Origin: Acestrorhynchus altus
Lineage: Eukaryota > Chordata > Actinopteri > Characiformes > Acestrorhynchidae
DNA length: 64,000 nucleotides
Direction: 5' to 3'
Assembly (NCBI GenBank): GCA_034509495.1
Contig: CM067508.1
Coordinates: 31,695,071 to 31,759,070 of the forward strand
Notes under the pieces: model-generated
What the model was told of the DNA's origin: nothing
The model's input: only the letters and a program-made list of their open reading frames with translations
The model's database searches: none
Program-made: the position numbers and the translations under genes
Shown here: positions 51,531-63,774 of the stretch, in pieces
Layout: each line of letters opens with the position of its first letter
Position numbering within the stretch: position 1 is the first letter of the stretch

Positions 51531-52656
51531 ACAAGGTGTCTAATTTATTGTCCGGGAGCTCATAAGACAATCGGGTCTTTTTTCTGTTTACACAACCAGC
51601 AGGAACGGGGTCACTGGATTGGCAGCCCCTAAAACAAATAGACACTGTCTGTATGAATTGAGGCTAATCCCCCCTCAACATGTCCATACAACTGGAAGAG
51701 CATCCCCTGAATCAGGCCTCGAGCAACACAATGGTGTCTTAGTTGGTGAGTTGAGGGCTTCGCCCCCTCAGAGCCACTCGTGTCTAACAATAATCAGAGT
51801 CTGGATTACAAAGAGTCCAGAGTAATCTACTGTAATCTGTAAACTGGTGCAGTCTCTAGATAAGAATAAATGACTCTCCCCCCCCAGACCAAAAGAATTT
51901 TAAGGATTAACATCTAGCATTAAACACACACACACACAATCTCCCATCGTGCTGGGGATCACCCGCTGACTTAGTCTGGCTGCTCTGAAAAGTACTTACA
52001 TGAATCAAACACATCGCTACAATTAAAACATGGAGGCTAAACGTACACAAACAATACAGTCAATGAAAATCTCCAACAAGTAATTACAGCATTCACTGGT
52101 AAATCACTGAGAGAATCACATTCACGTCCCTCCACACAATACATACGTGTCCATATGCACCGGCTGTGCGGTGTGCGGTGCAGCAATAAGGTACAATAAT
52201 TTACAATCAATATCAACAGTGACAAGCAAGAAGAGCCCTGTACAGCACACACACATACATACATACCGCTTTTCTGCCTCATTAGTACTTAGACAGAATT
52301 TACTGTAATCATAATTAATTTAATATTATTTAACTCATATTATAAGATCCTATTAAGGACCCGATCATGAAGATTCTAGTGCCTGCTGCGCCAAAGCACA
52401 ATCCAAAAGATAAACTGAGCAAAAAGCATAAAAGATCCACGTAAACTTGATTCAAGAGGAATTCCGCCGACTGCACGATTCAACCGTTCATGTAAAAGTC
52501 ATTCAGAGTGGTTTTCTACTCCAGTTCATTAAAGTGGATTATTCAAATCAGTCAATCAATTCGTCTTCATGGTGAGAGTTGCAGTGGGTCCACAGGCCAT
52601 CTGAAATCGCTGAGCATTAAGCGTTCACTCACACCGAGGGACAATATACACCAACA

Positions 52657-53107
52657 ATAGTTGCCCCCAGAAGAATTACAGTGCTATTGGGCAGGACGAA
52701 GGTTAAACGTAGCTGTAACCGTAAATATTTAGACAGATATGATCAATATTTATTGATCTACACTTACAGAAATAGCGTTTCGCACTACGGCGTCGGGTAA
52801 AACCACGTCTTGGAATGGAGCTACGAAGGTTCCTAAAGGTGTCCTGTAATAATACATCTCATGCAGCTTGAATGTTCTCAGTTTCTGCAGAGTGTGCGTT
52901 AGGGGTGGAGTGTTGGTAGTGCGTCCAATAGGATCCCACACATTTTCAATTAGGGTCAGGCCAGGTGATGTGACTGGTCATGGTATACTGTCTGTATCTT
53001 CAAGGCAGCTCTTGAGACATTAGCAGTATGTGGACGAGCGTTCAGAACAGGTAGGAACACTCGTTGCAGGATCTCATTAACATAACGTTGGGCTGTCAAA
53101 GTGCTGG
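52657..53107 (-). mobile_element. Tc1 family-A element, copy 3 (truncated)
   Basis: It starts at ATAGTTGCCCCCAGAAG and contains GGTGTCCTGTAATAATACAT and AGCTTGAATGTTCTCAG, matching 3540-3590. The matching inverted end is missing. Confidence 0.7.
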
Positions 53108-53415
53108 AGCTGTGTGGCGCTACTGTTCCACCCACCATTACTATTGGATATGATCATTGTTATGCAAAAACCTTGTATCTTGCTGTTTTTGCTTTTTTGG
53201 GATACTGTGAATTCGGCAGTATGTTCTTTAGATTGTGTGCAAAATGTGATGAGGAATGGACCAATAGAAATGCTCCAAACCAACTTGTAATTAAAGTTTT
53301 TCACATCGACCATTTCACCAAAAGAGCTGTATAATATCTCCAGTTTTAAAACCACAACAATTAATGCTTCCTCCATGTTGGCACAGACAGAGCAGAGAGA
53401 GTGCAGAGCTCTTCA

Positions 53416-53766
53416 TCGAACATCCCTTTCAGACAGCTTCCTCTTGCGTCCACAGTTAATCCTGTTGGATGTGGTTGGTCCTTCTTGGTGGTGCTGACGT
53501 TACCCTGGATACCGTGGCTCTTGATACATCACAAAGACTTGCTGTCTTGGTCACAGATGCGCCAGCAAGACGTGCACCAACAATTTGTCCTCTTTTGAAC
53601 TCTGGTATGTCCCCCATAATGTTGTGTTCATTGCAATATTTTGAGCAAAACTGTGCTCTTACCTGCTAATTGAACCTTCACACTCTGCTCTGGCTGCTCC
53701 AATTTAGCCATGAAACCTCCCCCACACTAAGATGGCTGGGTGTTTTGTTTCATTGTCCAACCCCTG
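53416..53766 (-). mobile_element. Tc1-like element (family C), uninterrupted copy
   Basis: The minus strand encodes a transposase N-terminal helix-turn-helix region in the same style as the copy at 58733. The sequence from CGAACATCCCTTTCAGACAG to TTTCATTGTCCAACCCCTG is continuous here. Confidence 0.7.
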
Positions 53767-54164
53767 TAAGTCATTCCCCAATGAAGCATTTCATCAAACC
53801 TTCTGAATGACTTTGTTCACATTTCTGGGTTAAATTAAGCAAAAATCCCTGTCCATGGAATTCCTGTGTAATATGACTGCTCATGCTGCTGAAAAAAAAA
53901 CAAGCAGGTGCAGAAATCATCTGAGACATTTGTAGCACAGTTTACAAGCGAATCCAAAAGTGGTCCCTTATTGATTGTTGTAAATGTGTAGAGGTTAACT
54001 GCTCTGATAGTTGACAGTGTGTCTTTGGTAGCCTGATGAACAGTATAAGGACTACGTGAAAAGAGGCAAGAGGGACCCACAGCCAAAGCCACCCTGGAGA
54101 CCCATCCGAGAAACTTAACTGCTGACCAAGGACATTTTAGTAACTCACAACAGCATATACACAC

Positions 54165-54702
54165 ACGTACACCGATCACCCATACCATTACAGCCACCTC
54201 CTTGTTTCTACTCTTACTCTACTCTCCTTTTACCTTATAAGAGAACTTTGTACTACTAAATGCAGACTATGGTCCATTAGTTGCTCTGCATACTTTGTTG
54301 TGTCCTCCCCACAGGCAGCTATTATGTGAATTTGGTGGATCTCTGAAGCACAGCAGTGACACTGACACGGCGTGGTGTATTTAGTGTGTGTTGTGCTGGG
54401 TACGGAAGGTGGATCAGACACATGGCACTGCTGTGTCTGCCTTTTTCACTAAGACGACACACCATGTCAGTGTCGCTGCAATGCTGAATGACCCACCACC
54501 CACATAATTCCTGCTCTGTGATGGTCCTGTGGGGTCCTGACCATTGAAGATCAGGATGAAGGGAGGAGAATGAAGTCTGCAGAGAAACAGACTAACTACA
54601 GTCTGTGATTATAGAACTACACAGTCCTCCGGGATTAAAGGAGATGATAAAATAGACAGTGAAAACAGAGTCATGAAATGTAATGGCTGATTGGTGCATG
54701 TT
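54165..54702. repeat. Long palindromic element, copy 5 (family P)
   Basis: A full-length relative with CATTACAGCCACCTCCTTG at the left and AATGTAATGGCTGATTGGTG at the right. Confidence 0.8.
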
Positions 54703-55206
54703 TCTCAGCCCAAATAGGTTCCTTCCTTCATCAAAACTAATCCACAGGTTTGGTCCAGCATCAGTGTAGTAAGAGAGGCAAAGACAGTCAAAACTGTCAC
54801 TACTATGCTTTTAGTGAAAGAAAAAAAAAAAAAAGAGAAAAAAAGTCATTCATCATATTGAGGTTGATGTTCTGCAGGCATATCTCGGTGTCACATCAAT
54901 ACTGCAGGGAATTATGGATCCAGTGTGAGAAATCCAGCATACCGAAACCAGGTGAACACACAAGGATGAAGTGGCTCTGTTGCTGGACTGCTGTATGTTT
55001 AATGTCTGGGGTCCAGGTGAAGCACATTAGGGCTGAGCGGGGCATTACATCAGATCACAAAACAGGCGCTGGCTAGAAGAACAAAGTCACAGTTGAGCTC
55101 CATACATTGCAAGCAGTAACAAGAGGCACAGAGAATCAGTTAATCATTATCAGAATGAGAGGCGCAGAAGGGAAAGAAGCCAGAGGAGTCTGGAAGGATA
55201 TTGAGT

Positions 55207-55207
55207 G

Positions 55208-55246
<39 letters not shown>

Positions 55247-55336
55247 AGGCACACACACACAGGCACACACACACAGCACACACACACAGGCACACACACA
55301 GGCACACACACAGGCACACACACACAGGCACACAAG
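55207..55336. repeat. (AC)n array with CAGG interruptions
   Basis: ACAC runs are broken by regular AGGC units downstream (in gene sense) of the dennd11 last exon. It supplies an artefactual open reading frame on the minus strand. Confidence 0.95.
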
Positions 55337-55618
55337 CAGACAGATGAGGCAGGGTGTGAGGCGTGAGTGTGCCAAGCCTGGAAAGGAGGGACAGTGCCCA
55401 CGGGACGTTGGCAGTATTTTTCAGTGGTCCAGCAGTGGCAGGGTGTTTGGCTCCTGAGACAACCCAGGCCAAGGAACAAAAAAGAAAAAGAAGACAGACA
55501 GAGAGAATGTAGAAGGAGAGTCCAGGCAGTGTGTTCAGCCCTGACAGGCTAAGAACCAGAGAGAAACAATAGAGATAAAAGAGAGAGGAGAGAGAGGCAG
55601 AAAGCACTCTCTGGCCTT

Positions 55619-58600
55619 TCAGACAGCAGGGATTATGGAGTAACCAGCATGACGTCGATGTGTGGGCCTCAGAAGGTCCACCAGGAAACCAGTCACCTTG
55701 TGGGTCCAAGCCCATGGCTCGCACATGCTCAGCAGTCAGAGTTGGGTCAGCACTTCCTGCCACCTCCATCAGAGTCTGGAAGATGCGGTTATTTTGCTCC
55801 ATAAAGAACCTGGCAGAGAGAAAGATGTAAGCCATGAGCCATCACTTCCCATTTTTTTGCTCTTATATAACTCCATTAATGTCGGTTGTCAGGCCTTAAA
55901 CAGAACCCTGTAGGATACAGTTCACAATAGTTTTCTGTTTTAATAACTGAATAATATTTAGGGTTAAGCAGTTAAACACGAGTTATTAGAATATGTGTAT
56001 GCTTAAGGCAAAATGAATTCTCAAGTTCAAACAAGACACGATGGTGGACATCCATATTCAAAGTTGTGGAGCATCCTCAAACTACAGAATCGCGTGTGTA
56101 CTGAGAATACATCCACTTAAAAGCGGCTGCCACCACAGTGGGCGGCGCCGTGGCGCCAACGAGTGGTGTCAGTGCAAACAGACAAGCGACTCTGGTAGTA
56201 ATCACACATGCATTCAATGTTCCAAACACACATACCACAGCTCAATGCAGTGTTCTTTAGCTTCCATGGGATATACAACCCCTGGCAAAAATGATGGAAT
56301 CACCAGTCTCTGAGGATGTTCCTTCAGTTGTTTAATTTTGTAGAAAAAAAGCAGATCACAGATTTGAAAAAAACAAAGGCACTTCAAATGACAACTTTCT
56401 GGCTTTAAGAAACACTAAAGTAAGAAAAATTATTGTGGTAGCCAGTAACGAATTCGATTTTAGAACAAGCAAAGGAATAAATTATGGAATCACTCAATTC
56501 TAGAGAAAAAATGATGGAATCGCCCCTGTAAATTCTCATTACAAACACTAACACCTACCTCAGATTAAAGCTGCTGGTTGGTATACAGGTAAGGTGATCA
56601 CACCTTGGAAGGCTGTTGCAATAAGTGGACTGACATAGATGTGGCTCCCAGCACCAGAGATGTCAACTGAAACAAAGGAGGATTATCAAGTATTAAGAAA
56701 TTAATCGTCATGCAGGGTTGTGCAAGATGTTGATTGTTCACAGTCATTGTGTCTAAAAACTGAGCAGTACAAACAACATGGAAGGTAGTTAAAACCAAAC
56801 AGACTAGTGGACCAAGGAGACGTCCAAGCATCAAGACAGAAAACTTAAACAATGGCACAGCAGAAGCGCTAAAGGAAATGGTTGCCACAGAGCAGCTAAA
56901 GAGGCATCACTGACACCTAAACAGAAAACAAGGTTACAGTAGGCGAAGGAGAGGAGAACGTCGTGGATGTCTGGATGAAAGTCATATTCAGTGATGAATC
57001 TCAAATCTGCATTGGGGAAGGTGATGATGCTGGAACATTTGTTTGGTGCCGTCCCAGTAGAGGGTGTACAGGCGACTGTCTGAAAACATGTAAATTTCCA
57101 CAATCATTGATGGCGTGGGCTGCATGTCAGGGAGATGGCTGTGCGGTATCTTCAATAAATGCAGGTTTTACATTGACATTTTGGACACTTTTCCTCAACA
57201 TTTACGCTTTGAATCTGGTGGAGTTAAGAAATGGTGTGACAGAACTCCCAACCCTGGCTGATCGGCAACGGCAATCAATTACAATTGATGAAGAGTATAT
57301 TTGTCACTCATTAAGTCAATGCGCCAGGACTGCAACAGTTATAAAATCCAAGTGGTGCAACAAAGTATGCGTGATGTGTTGGAAGCGTTGGCCGTTTGTC
57401 ATGATTCATCATTTTTCCCTCAAATTGAGTGATTCCATAATTAGCCCAGAAAGTTGCTTTAGAAATGCCTTTGGTTTTGTCATCTCTGTGATCTGAAGGA
57501 ACATCCATGGGGCTGACAGTTCATAATTCTTGCCTTGGGGGTTGTAGGTGCAGGGCCCACCAGGTGCCTGTGCCATCTGGCCATACACAGTGCCTCACCT
57601 GGACCTAAGGGCTGCCAGTATTGCTGTGGTCCAATGAAGCCATTGACCTCCGTTGTCAACTAGGGAATTGCGCAGGTTGGTAGTGGTTCCATACTGGTGG
57701 GGTGTATTCTTATGTCATGGTCTGGGTCCAGTGGTGTACCTAAATACATCACCACTACGTTTCACTGTTTGGTGACCATATACAGCCCTTCATGGACTTC
57801 ATGTACCACCAAAATGATGGGACATACCAGCAGGATAATGCACTTTGCTGTCAGGTCCAAGGTGTCCAGAATATCTTCTATGAAAATCCCAGTACACACA
57901 TGACACTGTGAATTGAAAAATATTAATTCTTCGTAATCCATCTGGCACCTACTGTCGCACCTCGCTCAAACTCTGAGAAGCACATCACCTTGCATTGAGC
58001 ACGATGGCCAGTGTTTAACCTCACTCACAACCTCACAACACACAGGGTGCCAAGTCCACCTTAACCTACATAATTCGACACACATTAATATCTCATGACT
58101 TTTGGGATGTCCGTGTATTTACATGCCAAAGAACATTTACCCACAACTCCTAGAATCAGATAAGTTGTTTCAATGCTGCAGATCTTCAAGGTTACATGTA
58201 TCCATGTTAATGAAATGACCAAACTGATCGTCTTCTGAGGTAACTGAGCTTGGCACTCACAGGGCAAAAGTCTTCTTCATTCGAGTGCAGTCTCCATCAG
58301 CCTCCTGAGTACAGCAACAGTTGCCTGCAGGGACATGAAGGTCATGACCACACACATTCAAAATTACGTGGCTGAATTGGTTTTGTCAAATGGATTATTA
58401 ACCACACAATTACGTATGATTGCAGAACTGAAGTAAATTTGACTGTGACACGACTACTTTCCTTATGCCAAAGTATACATGTAGACAAAGGATATTTACT
58501 TTTACAACTTTCAGAACACTGCTGAATATGCCAATGCATGAGTTCATGCAAGCAAAGGTAAATAGTCAATTCATGTTGATAGTACCCAGAACATACAGGG

Positions 58601-59124
58601 TTGAACTGATGAAGCAAACACCTGGTTTGGCCTCAATAATTGATTAGTATAATTAACTAGGGCCCCTCATTTCGTAATACAGCATCAATTCGTCTTGGGA
58701 AGGACATTTTTGGATACAATCCGGGTTAACACCGAACATCCCTTTCAGACAGCTTCTTCTTGCGTCCACAGTTAATCCTGTTGGATGTGGTTGGTCCTTC
58801 TTGGTGGTGCTGACGTTACCCTGGATACCGTGGCTCTTGATCCATCACAAAGACTTGCTGTCTTGGTCACAGATGCGCCAGCAAGGCGTGCACCAACAAT
58901 TTGTCCTCTTTTGAACTCTGGTATGTCCCCCATAATGTTGTGTTCATTGCAATATTTGAGCAAAACTGTGCTCTTACTATATAATTGAACCTTCACACTC
59001 TCCTGACTAGGTGCAATTAATGGTGTACAGGCTGCTCCAGATTTAGCCATGAGCCTCAATCCAATCAAAATGTATTTTTATAAGCGCTCTTCCCTAACGA
59101 TTGTCTGAGGCAGCTTCATAGAAG

Positions 59125-59155
<31 letters not shown>

Positions 59156-62100
59156 GAAAGGTTAAACAGAAATAAAAAGTATAGATGGCGGATCCCCTAG
59201 TGAGCAAGCCACATGGCGACAGTGGCAAGGAAAAACTCCCTCAGCTGGAGGAAGAAACCTTGGGAGGAACCAGGCTCACAAGGGGAGGACCCATCCTCCT
59301 CTGGTCAAACTACTTATACATAGTTAGGGGACACTGGACCCCTACATCTCTGTTCTATTACTCAGGTATTGAAGTAATGTTAATTCTCTGGTGGACATAA
59401 TATTAACAATAGATTTCTACAGTTGGTGATGGTGGGTGAGCAGCTAGTCCATGGCAGTGTGGGAAACTAGTCCAGGTCCAGTTGGTGGAAGGTGGATAAC
59501 CTCCCACATTAAAATGACAGGTGTTTCAGTTTCATTGTCCAACCCCTGTACATAGTGCAGTGTAGCAGTTTAGGATCATAGTATATTTAATAATAGTAGT
59601 AATAATAACAACTCAACAAGGAGTTGTTTGAAAGCTCTATGTGTGGAAGTAATGAATTATGTAAGTGATTACAATATTAGAGTGAAAGGAAAACCGTACA
59701 ATTTAAAGGAGGTTCTAGTACCCTGTTGGATCTCTATACAGCTGAACATGGAGGCATACGGGTACCGTATGGCTTCCTGCAGCACGTTTGGGCCTGTAGA
59801 TCCTGCACTTGCTCAATTGGTGATAAATCTGGCAAATGGGCAGGCCAAGAAAGTATTGTAATCTGCGGGAGACATTCCTGGAAAACCCTGGCTGTGTGAA
59901 AGTTGCCAGTTGGAATCCCTGCCATGAGAAGCAACATGGTGGTCCTTCATATAACCAGCAGTTTGGACAGTGTGTCATTCAACAGCAAACCTCACTGTCA
60001 CTGGACCTGGAATAGAGCCTGGAATTTCACTAAAAACTATATGGTTCTGTTCCGTAGTGAGCCTGGCTTCTTGCTTACTATGTGACTGCAAACTAAGGTG
60101 ATGGTGGCTCAGTCAGAATGGCCTAGATACCAGACAGTTGGTTGCAATGACCATCCTGCTTCTCTCAGTCCAATGATGCACCCCCTCTCAAGGTTTGTCA
60201 ACTGGGCAAAATGTATGAGTGCATCGTACTCTAGTATGAACAGTCTCTTACGAAGAGGTACACTACACAAAAGTAGCCTCTGAGAGCTTCTTTATAGGGC
60301 AGCTAGCGAGGCACTATTATAGCCTCTTGTGCCAAAACCCAGTGTCTAATCAGACCACACCTGTAGTCATTTCCATATCTGCCTCAGACACAACTGCATA
60401 CAGAGTTTAGCAGCAGTTCTCTCTGGGTGTGTTATTTTCAGCCAATAAAACACAAGTGCATTCTGAAGGTGCATGACCTCTGCTCGCTGAGCTTGCGATA
60501 CTTCTCCCGGTCGGCATTGTTGATTCGGAGCAGAGGCTGCAGGCTCTCCCGGTGTGTCTTCACGTTCTGGTTGTCGATGTAGACGTCATACAGCTCCTTC
60601 TTCTCCTCAAAGATCTTCTCTGTGGTGCCTAAACACATAGAGACGACTTGAGGGGACGCCTGGGAAGTCTACTTTTATGATTCTCAATAGTAATTCGTTA
60701 GTTTCACCACACGTAAAGAGGACACCAAGCTTTTAACATTGTCATGAATCAGTTTCCCAGTTTCAGTCTTTGTGCTGGGTCAACGTGAGCCACTCACATG
60801 CCACATATGAGAGCTCCGTCTCCAAAGCTGTGATGTCAGCCACATTGATGTAGAAGAAGGGGCGGAACTCCGGCACAGAGGCACCAACACCAGGTATGGA
60901 CACGTTAGCAAGGCAGCAGCAGCAGTATACTGCAATACATGAAGGGAATCATGGTGAATCATTACAAAGATACTGAGCAACAGGTGCCGTCAAATAAACC
61001 ACTAAATTGCCTGTAAAAGTGTAAAATATCTAGTAATCGAACAAGGGTGCGTTCACACCTAACGTGTTTGATCCAGACTTTCAGACTTTTCAGTTTGGTC
61101 GGAACCAAAACAGCAGATGTGAAGGGTCCAACCTAAGTAGTTCATGGTCCGTTTGTTCCACCATCGGTGTTGTGCTGAACTCCCGACTGCCCTTCACATG
61201 CGCGCTCGTTATGGTTGCAACAGACCACACTCGCAATTCCTGTATCTACTGTAACTGTAAACGAACGCTTGGCACAACACCCGGAAGCAAAACCTGCCGC
61301 ACTGACAACATACCAGCATCAGGCGAGCACCCCTCTACAAACCAATCAGACTCTAATACAGGGAGGTGTAGCTCATGTAATGCGATGATGACAGGACATG
61401 GTAAGGTTAATTCGTGTGCTGCTAAACTACAGTGTGAAACCAGACCTAGCTGGAGCAGCAGAATTCATGGATTGAAAAGAGGTGGTACAGCGGTACCGGA
61501 AAAACACAGTCTACGGGAAATCCTGGTGAGAAGTTGGCCGAAAGCATGCAGGCCATCAACATACGGAACAGAGTGTCACACAAGAGGACTTTGCTCAGTT
61601 TCATCATTCGGCCACAATTGTGGAGAGGATTTCCTGTACACTGGGATTTTTGGCCTATTCTTTGATACACCTTCAAATTCAACCACGTCCTGCACACTAT
61701 GGCCTTTGACTCAAATGCAATCACTCCTTTTATCCAATCTTTAAAATCTGCTTTGTGACCCATTTTCCATACTTCCAAGGAGACATTCACTGGACTGTCC
61801 CACCTCTCCTTAATCTATGAATCTTGTTGCACATCCCACAGGTATTTATAGCCTGATCACATTCGGGCAATATACAATACTTGTGCATCTAGTGTACATC
61901 ACATGTACAGTCAGTGGTTACTGCCTGTAGCCTCTTGCTTTTGTTTATGCAGCTTGCAGAAGGTCAGATTCTCAGTATATTGAGTGCATATTTATTTATG
62001 ATTTGTGTCGTGTCTCACCCCGGTAACAGACCACTCCGACAGGTGGAGGGGAGAAGATGAGAATGCGCTTCCTTAACAAAGCAAACTTCCACAGCACCAT

Positions 62101-62655
62101 GATCTGCTCTCCAAAGAATCGGATGAACTGGGACATGCAGCCGGCAGGATGTGTGATCTGATAAACAGAGGAAACAGAGAGGACTGTGAGAACGGCTGGA
62201 TCATAATAGTTTGAATTCTCACTAATATAACAACGAACCACAGTAACAGTATAATACTCTTCAGATTTTGACAAACTGTTCAACTGCGCGAAGCTGTTCA
62301 TGGAGTCAAACTGGGGTCGAGAAAAAGAAAAACATCAAAGAAATAAGTTCTCAATGAGTTGCCAAAGTAACTACGTATGCCTGCTTTGAAAACCTGTGTC
62401 GTGTCCATGCCGATGCCACATAGCCCACCAATTCAGTTAATACCACAACAGCAGACGGTAGCCCAGCTGGACCACTGGTATTATTTAAGGGTTAAAATTC
62501 TGTTATTTGATTGTTTTTTGTAAAAAAATGTGATTTAATTCCTTATAATAATCATTAACGCCAACTTATAAGCCATTTAAAAAATACCTGTGGTCCAGCT
62601 GGGCTACCTGTCTGATGTGCCAGCCGTTTCAACTTGGCCATAAAATGGAGCAAGG

Positions 62656-62704
<49 letters not shown>

Positions 62705-63774
62705 ACAGCAAAACAGAGTTTATCTGACTCTCCATTTTCACTATAGACGAGACTCTGGCAGTGAATCAAACCTGGTCCCTGGGAAACGTGAAGAAATGCT
62801 CTTTGTCTGCTGTGACTGGACTGTTTATTCCCGACGAACACATATTTAACTGCCCTGTGACTAATGTTACCAGAGATTTGCAACATATCCTCATTTGCTT
62901 CACGAGGTCTGAACAGCAGCTGATCTTGTAATATTGTTGTAATATCTCTGCAACAAGCAAGAAATGTATCCACCATCACTGAAATGTAGGGATTTTCAAT
63001 ACAAATGACAAACAGCTACAGTTTCATTTGGTTCATGCTGAAGCAAACAAACAACCTCTTTGTGCTGCTTTATGGAGAACTAAACCATATCAGCTGTAAT
63101 TATGCATAGTTAAGGACATAGAACCCTCTTCTGCGCATATTTCTGGCTGCAGTTCAGTTTTTAAGGATTCTTTTAATGGGGTTCGGCAGTTCATAATATT
63201 ATATATATATATATTTATATATATTTATATATATATACACTTCTTACATAGCGTTGCACTGTTATGCAACAACAACAACAGAAAAAAGCACAGAACTAAA
63301 AGCAGCACTGCACAATTCAGGCGGAAGTTTGAAGTTTAGCAGTGTGTAACTAAACACACACCATGTTTACGTGTCAGTCTGATCTAAAGCACATGGAGAT
63401 TAAATCACTTCTACTATAAACGAAGTTGATCTACAGTCGGCAGCTCTGCGTGTCTCTGTGTGCTGTGGTGGTGGTGGTTGTTGTTTCTAATCCACTAATC
63501 TGTTTTATCAGACTTTCCACTTCTCTATATGACAGAGATGATGTAGTTAATGCCTATTCGGTATTGAACTTCGATACCCCACCCAAGCAGGTATGTAATG
63601 CAACCACGTCGGCTTACCTTCATCTCTGGATGCATGCAGCGGTTAACCATGGTCCCCAGGGCACTGGTGGGGCAGGCAGTGACCAGGCCATTCCCTCCGG
63701 AGGGGAGCACAGCCTTCTTATCCTCATAAAACGCCTCGAGTGGAGAGTACTGGCCTGGACACTGTAGCTGGTGC
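55619..63774 (-). CDS. dennd11: DENND11 (LCHN/KIAA1147), DENN-domain protein, 3' part; frame broken in last two exons
   Basis: DENND11 is a poorly characterised DENN-family protein, presumed to act on Rab GTPases. Exons, 5' to 3': 63618-63774, 62019-62157, 60798-60929, 60478-60628, 58261-58324, then about 55619-55809. The first four join in phase: HQLQCPGQYSPLEAFYEDKK; MSQFIRFFGEQIMVLWKFAL; VYCCCCLANVSIPGVG; TEKIFEEKKELYDVYIDNQ. The fifth exon is 64 nt, whereas phase continuity needs a multiple of three. Its start reads QLLLY, but a stop follows soon unless the frame shifts. The last exon reads FFMEQNNRIFQTLMEVAG and AMGLDPQGD cleanly, then several 1-2 nt indels scramble the conserved C-terminal tail before NPCC reappears. 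The exon 60478 donor (GTCATG) is also weak. Upstream exons lie beyond 64000. Either local assembly error or real decay would explain this. Confidence 0.88.
56276..57500 (+). mobile_element. Tc1-like transposon relic, dennd11 last intron
   Basis: The left end contains CTGGCAAAAATGATGGAATC, and GATTCCATAATT recurs near 57428. In broken frames the plus strand encodes VIFSDESQICIGEGDDAGTF and CKFPQSLMAWAACQGDG, the second catalytic-aspartate region of a Tc1 transposase. Confidence 0.75.
57530..57910. mobile_element. Degenerate Tc1-like fragment
   Basis: TATGTCATGGTCTGGGTCC and ACATACCAGCAGGATAATGC recall the V(M)VW and QQDN motifs of a second Tc1 family placed directly after the previous element. 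It is heavily decayed. Confidence 0.5.
58733..59550 (-). mobile_element. Tc1-like element (family C) interrupted by family-Q repeat
   Basis: 58733-59050 and about 59497-59550 together match the continuous copy at 53416-53766. The minus strand encodes YCNEHNIMGDIPEFKRGQIV and AGASVTKTASLCDGSRATVS, a transposase DNA-binding helix-turn-helix. The family-Q repeat sits between the two halves. Confidence 0.8.
59056..59496. repeat. Interspersed repeat family Q, copy 3, nested in a Tc1 element
   Basis: It starts AATCCAATCAAAATGTATTT and ends near GTTGGTGGAAGGTGGATAA, inside the family-C element. Comparison with the uninterrupted copy at 53416 suggests a short CCTC duplication on both sides. Confidence 0.8.
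59700..60440 (-). mobile_element. Tc1-like element (family B), copy 2, dennd11 intron
   Basis: It shares GTGTCTAATCAGACCACACC, CATATCTGCC and GAGGTACACTAC phrases with 28560-29365. The minus strand shows NVSRRLQYFLGLPICQIYHQ-type remnants of transposase. Its right end lies only about 40 bases from the edge of dennd11 exon 60478-60628. Confidence 0.7.
61030..61460. mobile_element. hAT-like non-autonomous element, dennd11 intron
   Basis: The ends GGGTGCGTTCACACC (61046) and GTGTGAAACCAGACCTAGC (61433) face inward like the TIRs of a fish hAT-type MITE. The interior is GC-richer than the flanks and non-coding despite an open frame. Confidence 0.5.
61500..61880. repeat. Interspersed repeat shared with 51160-51530
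   Basis: The second copy of the repeat described at 51160, better preserved in its right half. Confidence 0.55.
62656..62703. repeat. Poly(A) run of about 48, dennd11 intron
   Basis: An uninterrupted A homopolymer on the plus strand. No retroposon body is evident immediately upstream. Such runs are error-prone in assembly. Confidence 0.95.
63199..63238. repeat. (TA)n microsatellite
   Basis: TA repeats with TTT interruptions, upstream of the AT-rich flank of the first visible dennd11 exon. Confidence 0.9.

Larger units (their letters stand above)
45628..55140. other. Repeat-rich spacer between agk and dennd11
   Basis: No protein-coding exon is recognised. Downstream of the agk 3' UTR lie Tc1 relics (45785-46260; 46600-47800), family-Q repeat copy 2 (47986-48430), a LINE reverse-transcriptase remnant (49400-49960), a repeat at 51160-51530, Tc1 family-A copy 3 (52657-53107), Tc1 family-C (53416-53766) and family-P copy 5 (54165-54702). 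Parts of 50000-52600 have no obvious repeat and might include the dennd11 3' UTR, which would be transcribed on the minus strand; that is a guess. Confidence 0.55.

Noticed and set aside
55140..55835. 231-residue minus-strand open frame
   Set aside because: Its first part is the dennd11 last exon; the rest reads through intronic/UTR sequence and the AC repeat after the frame is lost. It is not a separate gene.
61064..61744. 226-residue plus-strand open frame
   Set aside because: It spans a hAT-like element and another interspersed repeat, has no domain, and has no splice or start context.
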